A stretch of 64,000 nucleotides of DNA. Origin: Letharia columbiana (taxonomy: Eukaryota > Ascomycota > Lecanoromycetes > Lecanorales > Parmeliaceae). The notes under the pieces are model-generated. The model saw only the letters and a list, made by a program, of their open reading frames with translations, searched no databases and was not told the DNA's origin. This document shows positions 11,568 through 21,035 of the stretch, piece after piece; position 1 is the stretch's first letter, and each line of letters begins with the position of its first letter. Location of the stretch: assembly GCF_014066305.1 (NCBI RefSeq), contig NW_023501076.1, positions 62,001 through 126,000 on the forward strand, read 5' to 3'. Both the position numbers and the translations under genes were made by a program.

Positions 11568-13230
11568 CTAATAGTAGTTGCCTTTGGGGAACGCGCAAAA
11601 GATCCCCACGGAGATAGCAGTGATGATCAGTGCACCACCAAGAGCTTGCACGAAGATGGTGTCCTGGATTTGCCGAAGAGCCGGCTCTTGGATCCAGACT
11701 TCACGATCGAAGACTTTCCGGATAATGTTGCGTTTCTCGTATTTGGCGACCCAGGGTTCGTCTTCGTAGCTATTGGCGCTGCCGACAGTGTCGAAAGAAC
11801 CTTTGCCCATGTCCCAGGAGGATTCGTCGTCGTCTTCAGCGAAAAGCTCCCATGGGCGGAGATGGCGATGGTGCATACCGTGGAGGACCTGGGTAGAATT
11901 AGCGATGGCAGCTTGGCTTAATGTTTCAGGGCTTCAGAGAAGACATACGACGCACATGCCCTTCCAGGCAGCAATGAGTGTTGCCACACCGATCATGAAG
12001 CCAATGGCCGAAAGTACCCTCCAGCCTCGACCAGCATTGCTGAGAGTGATGAGAATGGCACAAATGATACCTCCAAGGATGCCGGCAACACCAAGACCAC
12101 GGGCGAAGACGACACGGGGTGCGTTGCCGTTACAAATGGTCCACCGAATGAAGTTGGGGTGGGCTTGGTGACGTAGAGACCATTCGACCGTGTGGACGAC
12201 AACTCGAAAGGCTGTGGGGTGAGTGGTGTTAGCCAAGGCGTGCAGTAGAGTCATCCGTTCCTTCGCTGAGAGGTTCAGCTGGCGAGGTGCACCATCGGCT
12301 ATATAGATTGCAATGATGCGTGAGATTTCTTCTCGGAACGGCTGGATCGTGACTGCCAACATATTAGCGTACATTTGCTTCGTAAAGAAAAATGAGCGCT
12401 CACATGGTTGCCATTTGAGGTCAGCTCCTTGAAAAGCACCTGCAGTCTTTGTCTGGAACGATCTGTTGGTGTTGGAGTTCAAGGTGGAGCAGTTCTCGCT
12501 CCACGCACGCTCGGATGGAGCTACACTTTCTCTGTATTCTCCGCCATTTGGGGTTCTTGGTGGCGTATTGAAAGGGTTGCCTTTCACCTCCACCACACTC
12601 GCAGTAGGGGGAGCGAAATCTGTGCCTTTGAACACAGCTGCAGTCTCAGCACTGATTTGCTGCTTGGGTCCTGGTGTTCCCTGATTTGCCTGTGCATCTA
12701 TCTCCGCCTGTTCTGCGGACCATTCTGGTGCAAGAGCACGCTCGTTTGATGGAAGCTCGTTGAAACGCTTGAGGTAGTCACGGTACCAGAGGTAGAATTG
12801 GAGGTTCTCGGCGGAGTGTTCAATGTAGACGAGGTAGTTCATGAAATCGCGTGCTGTGCATGGCTAGAAGGCATTTGGATCAGCCAAGCAGATCACATTG
12901 ATTCAGATATTGGGAATACCAGTGGATGTGCAGAGTAGATGTTGATCACTTGCTAGCTTCAGTGTCCTGCTGATATAGCAGGGTGAAGTTGAAGCCTGGG
13001 TTGCATGGATGGAACAAGACAGGAAGTCAACTTACCGGGCAAGTGCCTCCAGTGATGATGCGGTCAAAGGACAAGGCATCGGGGATACCAAAGGACATTC
13101 CTCCAGAACCTCCAGAGGCCTGGGAATCGATGGACGCTTCTCCAATGGATTTGGTCTTCTCGTCCCCAAGGACGGACGCCCGAGCGGAGTCGACATATGG
13201 GGGACGACGGTAAGTGAGAGAATAGACCAT
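11568..13230 (-). CDS. RGS-domain membrane protein, Rax1-like
   Basis: Four exons: 13,230-13,036, 12,863-12,404, 12,352-11,949 and 11,888-11,568, giving 459 aa. The introns are 172, 51, 60 and 60-bp class with clean GT...AG ends, and all junctions keep frame. RGS proteins speed GTP hydrolysis on G-alpha subunits; the Rax1-type branch is membrane-anchored and linked to polarity in yeast. Seen: an N-terminal RGS-like start (FDRIITGGTCP, then CTARDFMNYLVYIEHSAEN and LQFYLWYRDYLKRF), a low-complexity Pro/Ser linker, the second half of the RGS region (LKWQPFTIQPFREEISRII to LRHQAHPNFIRW), then three hydrophobic segments (about residues 305-330, 335-358 and 425-450). The last exon carries a short acidic stretch (FAEDDDESS). 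The RGS and membrane calls are good; orthology to Rax1 rather than another fungal RGS membrane protein is less sure. Confidence 0.8.
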
Positions 13231-14960
13231 ATTGGCTGGCGATGGGGGAGAGTGTGTATGAGGATTTCAAGACGAGCAGTTTCTTGGGATGGGCAGAAGA
13301 CTGTAAGAGCAATGGAGTAGAGATGGAGGGAGGAATTCTCGAGGTACCGAGGGTGATTTTGGAAGGAAAGTCAAAGTTGACGTTGGAGATTGTGGATCTC
13401 GGTCAGCGTTTCGGATGCACGGCTACAGCATGCATCAATTTTAAAGAAACCGCCACGCACTGCACTCAACTGCTTTGTCACGGCGGTACGAGAGCTACCA
13501 AATTGATGTCATGATAAATCTCATCCACTCACGAGAGGGATCTGGCTTGTTTTGTAGGAAGCATCAGCTTGAGATACGTTGAGTTAATAATAAGGATACC
13601 GTAAGGTAGGTATTTCACAGAGGAGCAATCCCGTGTCGAGCGATGGACAGGAACAAGCGTGTGCCAACGGGAAGACTAGGAGAATGGAACACTTGATCAT
13701 TCGTGAGGTACTAGTACCTTGGTAATTGTACCCATGCACGCATGTTAGTAGCGAGGACAGCCTTCTGTTTGAGAGGAAGTCGCTGGAACGGCTCAGAAGG
13801 CGGCAGCGGATGTCGCGTTGGGGCTCACAGGCCAACAGAGCTTTACAGACTTTCTCTTCCTTGTCTTTTCTTCAAGACCTTTCATGTCATCAGCCATGGT
13901 CCATGCTCACCTCCACGCTGTCAGTGAATCAGTCTCTCCTAAGCGTGGGGCCGGGCACGTTGTGGGACTAGGGACTGTGGCAAGAGTCTGGAATGATCGG
14001 AGATTACGCCTCAAGCTAGAACAGGGGAAGCTTATCAAATCCAACGCAGATCATGCAAATTCTAAAGTATGATTCATTGTGCTACGAGTGCCGAGATGCA
14101 CCTCGATGCGTGACGAGTAGCGAGTAGTCACAAAATATCTGCCTCCTGCGACATGATTGGACACTCTTATAGAGTATATACCTTACATTCAATATACCTA
14201 ATTACCTACTGAATTCTTGACCAGGCGTGGCAGTGGCCGTATTTCAAATAACCAACATCCCTGGCGCCCCTGGTCTCTTGGCCGCCGAGGCCAAAATGCT
14301 CCGATCTGGCGATCTGGCGGCCGATATTTATAACCGGGTTCCTAGACATCCCCAGCGTCGATCTTGGAAAACGGGTGGCCCGTTCGAGGTCGTGCGACAA
14401 TCAGGCTCGCGACAGCATCCATATTTCGGGTAGGATCAAATCATGTGGACAAAACAAAATCTATCGATAGTCAACAGTGCCCATATATTCGGCTCGTTGT
14501 TAGCATTACCTAGCTATAGATTATGGTAGGGATTGGAGAGTGCCGGGCAGAAGTGGCAGCAAATAAGGTACTCTAGCTAAAGTCCAAAGGGGTCAGTGGG
14601 GTGTGGGGTTGCAACCTCTCAGCCCTATATCCTTGGCACAACTCCATAAAATAACAGACAGCTTTCATTCATCATGAAGCTGTCAGAATCCTGATCTTTC
14701 CTTCAGCTGCGACACGGAAAAGCCAATACAGGCGTGGCTGTCAGTTGCTGCTCGAGAGACAGCATCGTTGTCTATTGAAAAATACAAGCCGCTTCTTCTG
14801 ACGTTGAGGATCAGATGTAGGTGGGAAGCTAAGATGACCTTTGAAGACTTGATGCATTGCATCAGCATTTCTACCACTCTCTATCTCCTCTAGAACTCAT
14901 TCACCACGTCTGCTTTTTATCTACGACTCTCATGCCTTCCTCGATACCTCCACGCAAACC
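13231..14960. other. Intergenic, no gene recognised
   Basis: Holds the RGS gene 5' flank (to about 13,500). The remainder has only short non-conserved frames and no RNA gene or repeat I could identify. Confidence 0.45.
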
Positions 14961-15215
14961 ATGACTTCTGCAGGGGCTCTTGTCACTGGAGCCGCGGATG
15001 ATCTTGGTAGGGGCTGTGCACAAGCGCTTTGTGACTACGGCTTCAATGTCATCCTACACGATCGGGATCGGCCGAAGTCGTTGCTGTTCGAGAAACGGCT
15101 GAACAAGAATATGTTGTTGTCGAAAACAAAGGCTTGTCTTTCTGGCTTGTACGGAGACGGCCAAGGACCTTGAGAAATCTCTTGCTGGTTTGCACAACCT
15201 ACATTTCATGGTCCT
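14961..15215 (+). pseudogene. Short-chain dehydrogenase/reductase fragment, frameshifted
   Basis: The N-terminus reads ALVTGAADDLGRGCAQAL followed by a beta-alpha-beta continuation ending NVILHDRD. This matches the nucleotide-binding Rossmann start of classical SDR enzymes (TGxxxxxG). After HDRD the expected sequence hops frame: VVAVRETAEQEY appears in a second frame (about 15,075-15,110) and TAKDLEKSLAGLHNL in a third (about 15,152-15,200), as expected for the next SDR helices. The NAG and YxxxK catalytic motifs were not found downstream. No consensus intron explains the hops. The 70-codon open frame (14,961-15,173) is therefore best seen as the start of a broken gene, unless sequencing indels are responsible. 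Confidence 0.5.
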
Positions 15216-15779
15216 GATCAAGCATGTATCTGGGCCTCGATGGTCACCCTTCTAAGTTCTGTAAAGGTTTGGAAGACTACATCAACGATGGAGTAGACAA
15301 TTAGGTGGGCATATTGTCGCAGGAGATCGGGGTGGAACGCTTGGTATGATGGAGATAAACGCTTGATGTGCTGTTGCTCAGTCGCTGCTTTCGGAACAAT
15401 CTGTCCTCCAAGGGTATCCCGGGTCATAGGATCTGTGATAGTCACAAGTGATATTCAAAGGACAAAAGTATTGACGTTGACAAGGATTTATCATTGCTGT
15501 TTGGAATATCAAAACGCAAAAGTCAACCATGTGTCTGCTACTTCAGATACTAGATGTCAAGCCTTGTTTCTCAATAAATTCTCCAGAGCTCTGGAATGTG
15601 GGCCTCCAAATACCACTGCACAATGGCATTGTCCACACAATGAACCAAGCGGAGAGCCTTTCAACACCTTTGTCTTGGCCGTGACGTCGTGAATCATTCA
15701 CTTCCCGACTTTCGTTCAGCATCTTCCCCGAAATTTCGTCATCCTTAACATAGTCATCCCACATAAGATACACTTCACC
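15216..15779. other. Intergenic / decayed SDR downstream region
   Basis: No open frame with recognisable homology. It could contain the unrecognisable rest of the SDR pseudogene and the promoter of the next gene. Confidence 0.35.
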
Positions 15780-16760
15780 ATGGCTGTCACTAAGCTTCCT
15801 CGAACGCGTAAGGGGATCCTATCCCACGGTCCACCGCTATCGTGGCCGAATGACACCACGATTGGTCCGCGTCGTCCACATCTCGGGCTTCTCAGACAGG
15901 CGACTCATAACCATCGACAGCATCGCATCTCTGACCTGTCAGCTAGCTCAAGGCACAAAGCTCCCAAGCTCATTCACCATCCCCATCTGCGTTCCCGAGC
16001 TCCACAAGCCTCAGGCTACTCAAGGTACAAAGCCCACAAGCGTACTCATCATTCAACACAACAGTCCAAAGCACCAAAAGTCTCTGGCAAACCGCCCAAA
16101 CAGATTAAGAATCTCGTGGTTCAGAAGCCACCTCCTCACGCAACGCCGCTACCCAAAGCTTCACAAGTACCAAGCAGCTCGCTAACGGACAAGAAGAAAG
16201 ACGCAAAGTCTCAGAAGAATAACCACACCGGCAAACCGTCCCATCCTCCCCCTCTCCCATCCTCGCCACCCCGACCCGATACCCACCCAGCAGCCAAAGG
16301 CATAGACTGGACCGCCTACGACCGCGCCAAAGCCCACCGCTGGAAGAACATCCGCATCTGGGTCCACTCCCTCCGCCGCGCCCACCGCATCGTCGACACC
16401 GTCGCCACAGAACTCATGGCCTACTACGGCAGCGCGAAGTACGGCGGCCACCCCTCCGCGCGCACCCTGTCCCGGCACGCCTGGCAGGCCGTCCGGCTGT
16501 GCGAGCACGAGTTCGGCACGGATCTGCAGTGGGGCAAGGGGCTGGGGGAGGCGGTGTGGGGCACCGATCACGCCAAGGTGGAGGCGTTGATCGAGATGAG
16601 GATGGAGGGGGAGGGGACGCCGGGGGGGGGGACGGTGGGCGAGAGTGATCTGAGTGGGTTTGAGGATGGGTGGTGTGAGGAGGAGGAGGAGGAGGAGGAT
16701 GATGAAGGGTTCTGGGGCGGTGGGGAGGGGAAGGATGTTGAGATGGCGGAGGCGCCTTGA
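15780..16760 (+). CDS. Hypothetical protein, basic N-terminus and acidic C-terminus
   Basis: A single open frame of 326 aa starting ATG GCT. No known family is recognised. Residues 1-165 are disordered-looking, rich in His, Lys, Pro and Ser, with imperfect repeats around SRHKAPK, SRYKAHK and SKAPK. Residues about 170-270 look folded and helical (IDWTAYDRAKAHRWKNIR, then WVHSLRRAHRIVDTVATELM, RTLSRHAWQAVRLCEHEFG). The tail (about 275-326) is Gly/Glu-rich with a run of seven glutamates. GC-rich third codon positions after about 16,300 support real coding. Charge separation suggests a nuclear or nucleic-acid-associated role, but that is a guess. Confidence 0.6.
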   Translation: MAVTKLPRTRKGILSHGPPLSWPNDTTIGPRRPHLGLLRQATHNHRQHRISDLSASSRHKAPKLIHHPHLRSRAPQASGYSRYKAHKRTHHSTQQSKAPKVSGKPPKQIKNLVVQKPPPHATPLPKASQVPSSSLTDKKKDAKSQKNNHTGKPSHPPPLPSSPPRPDTHPAAKGIDWTAYDRAKAHRWKNIRIWVHSLRRAHRIVDTVATELMAYYGSAKYGGHPSARTLSRHAWQAVRLCEHEFGTDLQWGKGLGEAVWGTDHAKVEALIEMRMEGEGTPGGGTVGESDLSGFEDGWCEEEEEEEDDEGFWGGGEGKDVEMAEAP

Positions 16761-17177
16761 TTCAAGCTGTGGTCTCCTTTGTGCGTGGGGATAGAGATTG
16801 TGCAGAGGAGAAAAGCCGTAGAGTGTTTTTCATGGATACTGTTTGGAGGAACGAGCCAGGATTAGTGAGGGTCGAGGCCTCCTTGGAGCAGGCTGCTTTG
16901 AGCAGCAAGTTGTAGCTCAGTATCAATCATATCACCCTTGCTTTGCAATGACTTCATGGTACATTCAGAATCTCATACCGCTCTCATATTCAAGGAATCT
17001 GGCTTTGTGGCGCGTTGACGGCCCGAAATTGTCTGCACGCTCATTCATCTGTTGCCAAAGCCACTCCACCATCCCCTCTATCCGTCTCCATATACCCGTG
17101 ATTAAGCCTCTTCCTCTCTCTCCTCACCAGCTCCCACTTCTCCGCCAATGGCCCGAGCGTTGTCTCCATGACCCAGG
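16761..17177. other. Intergenic, no gene recognised
   Basis: Lies between the orphan gene and the minus-strand candidate below. Nothing with coding character was identified. Confidence 0.4.
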
Positions 17178-17616
17178 TCATCGCCACAGTCTGGCCAGGA
17201 ACCCACCCTTCTCATCCTTCTGGGCCTCTTCCTCCCTCAAGGAACGCTCGTGAATAGCCCGAGCATCTGGTCCTAGCAGATGTAGGATGCCCAACTTATC
17301 GTCCTCCAGCACATTCTTGCTGTAGGGACAACGTAAATGGTGGGCAGAGGCGTCGCAGAGGCCGCAGCGGTCGGCTGTCTGCAGGAGGGTATCGAGTCGC
17401 TTGCGGCGAGAATTCATGAGGATTCGTCTCTCGTATTCGAGGAACTTCTAGCCTGTTACCGATTACTGTGTGCCGCTCCAAATGAAACAGGCCTTGGGCA
17501 TTCCACTGACCCTTGGCCTGTGACTAAGGTCCGATCAAGGTCTTGAGATCTTTCTTCATCTCTCGACGGGATCGATCCTCCTGCTTCATCGCCTTCGATG
17601 GCTTAGGATGAGGCAT
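17178..17616 (-). CDS. Possible small two-exon gene, function unknown
   Basis: A minus-strand frame follows a GGCTAG acceptor at about 17,450 and encodes about 90 aa (KFLEYERRILMNSRRKRLD, RCGLCDASAHHLRCPYSKNV, ending GGFLARLWR). Upstream, an ATG at 17,616 opens a short basic peptide (MPHPKPSKAMKQEDRSRREM) that could be its first exon. The two pieces look as if they belong together, but an in-frame TAG after LIGP precedes the only good donor (GTCAGT at about 17,493). Either the gene is broken or exon 1 lies elsewhere. No family is recognised; the two Cys/His pairs could bind zinc. Confidence 0.3.
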
Positions 17617-18640
17617 AATACCGATATTGAGAGTTAGGTGACTGGTTGTGCAACTTTGAAGTTGGACGCAACGAGAGGAACGACCTTGAGAAGTTGCGCT
17701 AGCGCGGAATCTGAGCTGAATTCTGACGAGCGCCGGGTATAAGTGTACATAGCCCGGCGGAGTAAATCCCAAGATTTGACGTTAGCCCAGTCCCATTCAA
17801 TACCCAGTCCATAGCTCTAGGTTTGCCACGCAAGCGCAGAAAGGCCCCAACCAGTCCAAATTCACAAACGCATAGCGTGAAGTTGGCATGCCTTGTGTGG
17901 ATTCCCCTTTTGTTCCTCCTCAGTTCGACTCCAGCCCTTTTTCTTCTTCTTATCTTCTTTTTTTCTTTTTCGCTTTCTCGGATTCTCGCGTAATTTGCAA
18001 CAAGGCTCAGAACATGGTACCCTCCGGCTGGCAGCAAGGACTGGGTCTGGATAAAAGAGCGCGTAAGTGCATTACGCAACTCATCATTTCCACAAGGACA
18101 AAGCACAGTGGTTGGCAGAGGCTTCAGAAGCAGGCTAGCGACTTGAATACCACGCGAATGATATTGAGATTACTTTTTTTCCGGCCAAAACACTCCGAGG
18201 TGATTCAAAAAAAACATAGAGCCGGTCTCGAAGCACGTGTGGTGAATGCTTCATCGCAGATGAAAGAAAGGTATCATAGGACAATTATCTTGGTGGAGGC
18301 TTAGAGAAGGCAAGCCGGGAGACTTGCAACCAGCCTTTGATGTTTTTCAATGAGACAGCCCCTTATCAGGAAGGCTCTGGGAGACCCGCACTTGATTTTC
18401 GCTTTTCATGTTAGGGTTCTTGCAGGAATCGTTGCCATTGTCCCCTATCGACAAAAGGGCCTCTCCGTCATCTTTACATACAGTAGGATCAGCGCTCTCT
18501 GAAACGCTGTGATGCGTGAGAAGCCCGTTTGGTGTGCGACTCGAAGAAGGACTTTGGTTGTTAATTAAATACCACCAATCTTACCTTGGTAGCACGATGC
18601 TCAGAGAAGGTGGTGAAATGCAATCATCTCAAAAGAAAAA
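17617..18640. other. Intergenic flank before the AT-rich block
   Basis: GC-normal sequence with pyrimidine-rich stretches (about 17,940-17,990) and no recognisable gene. Base composition drops sharply at about 18,640. Confidence 0.45.
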
Positions 18641-18839
18641 AGAAAAATTTTGTTTATTAATTATAACAAAATCCCCCAAAATTTTCTTACCCTACAACAC
18701 AACAATTTATTAAATATTTTTTCTCTCAATCAATTATATAATCTCAAATAAATAAAGCTATATAAGTTATCGTTATAATTTTATATCTTAAATACTTAAT
18801 TCTTAGAAAGGGATATATCCTATATCGCTAAGCCTCTTC

Positions 18840-19024
18840 CCTCTTTTTTATTTTTTTTTTTTTTTTCCCCCCCTTCTTTAATACTTTTTTTTTTTTTTTT
18901 TTTTTTTAGTTTTTTTTATTTTTTAAAAAATTTTTATTTTTTTAATATATTTATAAAAAAAAAAATATTATATTTTTTTTTTTATATTTTTTTAAAAAAA
19001 AAAACCCTTTTTTTTTTTTTTCTC
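18840..19024. other. Homopolymer-scrambled patch inside the LINE (probable assembly error)
   Basis: Mostly runs of T and A with short C runs. The flanks align to the plus-strand LINE copy, where the matching interval 52,311-52,518 is ordinary sequence of almost the same length (about 205 versus 208 bp). Confidence 0.65.
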
Positions 19025-20738
19025 TCTTCGATTTATTATATTTCTCGCTTCTTACTAAATAGCTTATATTTATAAAAAATATATCGAGTTATCTATTTCG
19101 CTTTATACTTATATTCTTTATTCTCTATATTTAATATTTATCGATTATAAAGAAAGATCTTAAAATCTATTTTCTTAGTTTTTATTTATATTATTAGCGA
19201 TATCTTAACGCGCTTAACTCTCGAATATAGAAATTATATTTATTTCGATAATATTAATTAAATTCTTTTAAGAATATTATTTCGCTTCTTATTAGTTTAT
19301 TTAATAGTTTATTATTTTATTATATAATCTCTAATAGCTATCTTAATTATCGATATTATTCTTATCTATATAATTAATAATTAAGCTATTTCATTAATAT
19401 TTACCTTTACTCTTTTATTATAAATTACTTACTCTCGCTAATTAATAATCTTCTTTATCTTTCTATTTATCTATTTATTATTATTAATATTAATATATAT
19501 TAGAATTTAATATAATTCTATTATTATCTCGAGATATCTTAGCGAATTAATAATCTATATTATCTATATTATATAGATCTATTTTAAATACTTATTTAAG
19601 TCTTTAATAATTTACATCTATAAATCTAAAAAGTAAATTTTCGTATAATTTTCGTCGAGTTCGTATTATAAGTATAATTTAGTACGATTTAGTCTATTAA
19701 GTAAACTTTATTTTTAATTCTTTTCGTTAGTTCTATTAATTTAGTAACTTTAAAAAAATTTAGTAACTTTAAAAATTTTACGTAATATACTCTAATACAC
19801 TCTAAGTACTATTCTATATATATATGATATTAATATATATTATTATTAATATACGTATTATTATACGCTATATTAGAGTATTACTTACGCGACTAATTTT
19901 ATTAAATCGTTTAATTTCGTAGTCAAATTTAAGTTAGCGTTAATACTCGTTATCGTAAAATCTTACTATCGTAATATCGATTATTAGAACTTTTCTTTTT
20001 TTATATATATTACTATTAAATTAATAGAATTAACGAAAAAGATTAAAATAGTTACTGAACCGGTGGAATTTAAGCGAATTCTAATCAGATTTACTAATCC
20101 GACGAATTTTATAATTTTCGCGACAAACGCGCGATTAGCAATTTCAAATTTTATAGAAACTTTTTAGATTTGTAGATGTAAATCGATATTTAATTATTTA
20201 TATTTACTATAACTCTATTAAATTATAATTTTATTTAATATATAACTATTATAATTAAAGCTTAAAGAATATTATATAACTTTATTAAGTATATTATATA
20301 CTAGTCGCTTAAGCTTAAATAGATATTAAAAATAGAATTAATATCTAACGATATAATTAAAGCTTTTATCTTTTTATTAATCTTACTATTATCTATATAT
20401 ATTATTATATAATTTTTATTAATTAATCTTTTAATTAGTTCTTTAATAACTTTTTTAATCTTATAAATTATTATTTTAAAAGACTCTTAATTAAGAGCGA
20501 CGCTAAAAGAGCGTAGTTTCTTAATCTTATTAATATCGTTATATCGTTCTTTAAATCTATTAATATATCGCTTTAATAAACTTAATTTTCTATTCTTCTT
20601 AAATTTTCTTTTAGACTTCTATCGCTCGAATTATAATTTAATAATTTCGCTATATATTAGACTAATAGTAATTTATAAGATAGCTTTTAAGATAATCTTA
20701 TCTAGCTATTATTTAATTAATAGAAAATATACTTCTAT

Positions 20739-20743
20739 ATTAA
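20739..20743 (+). repeat. Target-site duplication ATTAA, left
   Basis: Five bases directly before the 5' LTR, identical to 27,867-27,871 after the 3' LTR. The unoccupied copy of this LINE reads ATCGA on the same strand (complement of 51,172-51,176), as expected if both C and G were lost to C-to-T changes. Confidence 0.75.
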
Positions 20744-21018
20744 TATTAGATCTAATGCGTTATAGACCTTAGCGCTACTTACGCTAAAGCGCCGATATCG
20801 TATATACTATATTAGAGTTCCTTTTAGAGTTCAATTTTAATAATATATCTTATATATCTAGAGGCTTAGCGAATATAGGTTTACTTCGTATACCTCGAAG
20901 TTTTAATATTTCTTAGAGATTAGTTCTACTATTAAATATATTATTAAATTTTATAATAATATTACATCTTTTATAGCTTATACCCGCTAGCTAATCGCTA
21001 GTAAACTACGTCTTTATA
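20744..21018 (+). repeat. 5' LTR of chromovirus copy A
   Basis: 275 bp; aligns base for base with 27,592-27,866 and with the complement of 55,971-56,245, differing mainly by transitions. Contains AGAGATTAG at 20,915-20,923, the candidate partner of the primer-binding region. Confidence 0.9.
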
Positions 21019-21035
21019 ATTCTAATCTCTTTATC
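21019..21035 (+). other. Candidate self-priming primer-binding site
   Basis: Directly after the 5' LTR the sequence reads ATTCTAATCTCT. The nine bases CTAATCTCT are the exact reverse complement of AGAGATTAG inside the same LTR (20,915-20,923; also 27,763-27,771). No match to a tRNA 3' end such as TGGT was seen. This is the arrangement of Tf1/sushi-type elements, where the 5' end of the RNA primes its own reverse transcription. The region is AT-rich, so chance is not excluded. Confidence 0.5.
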
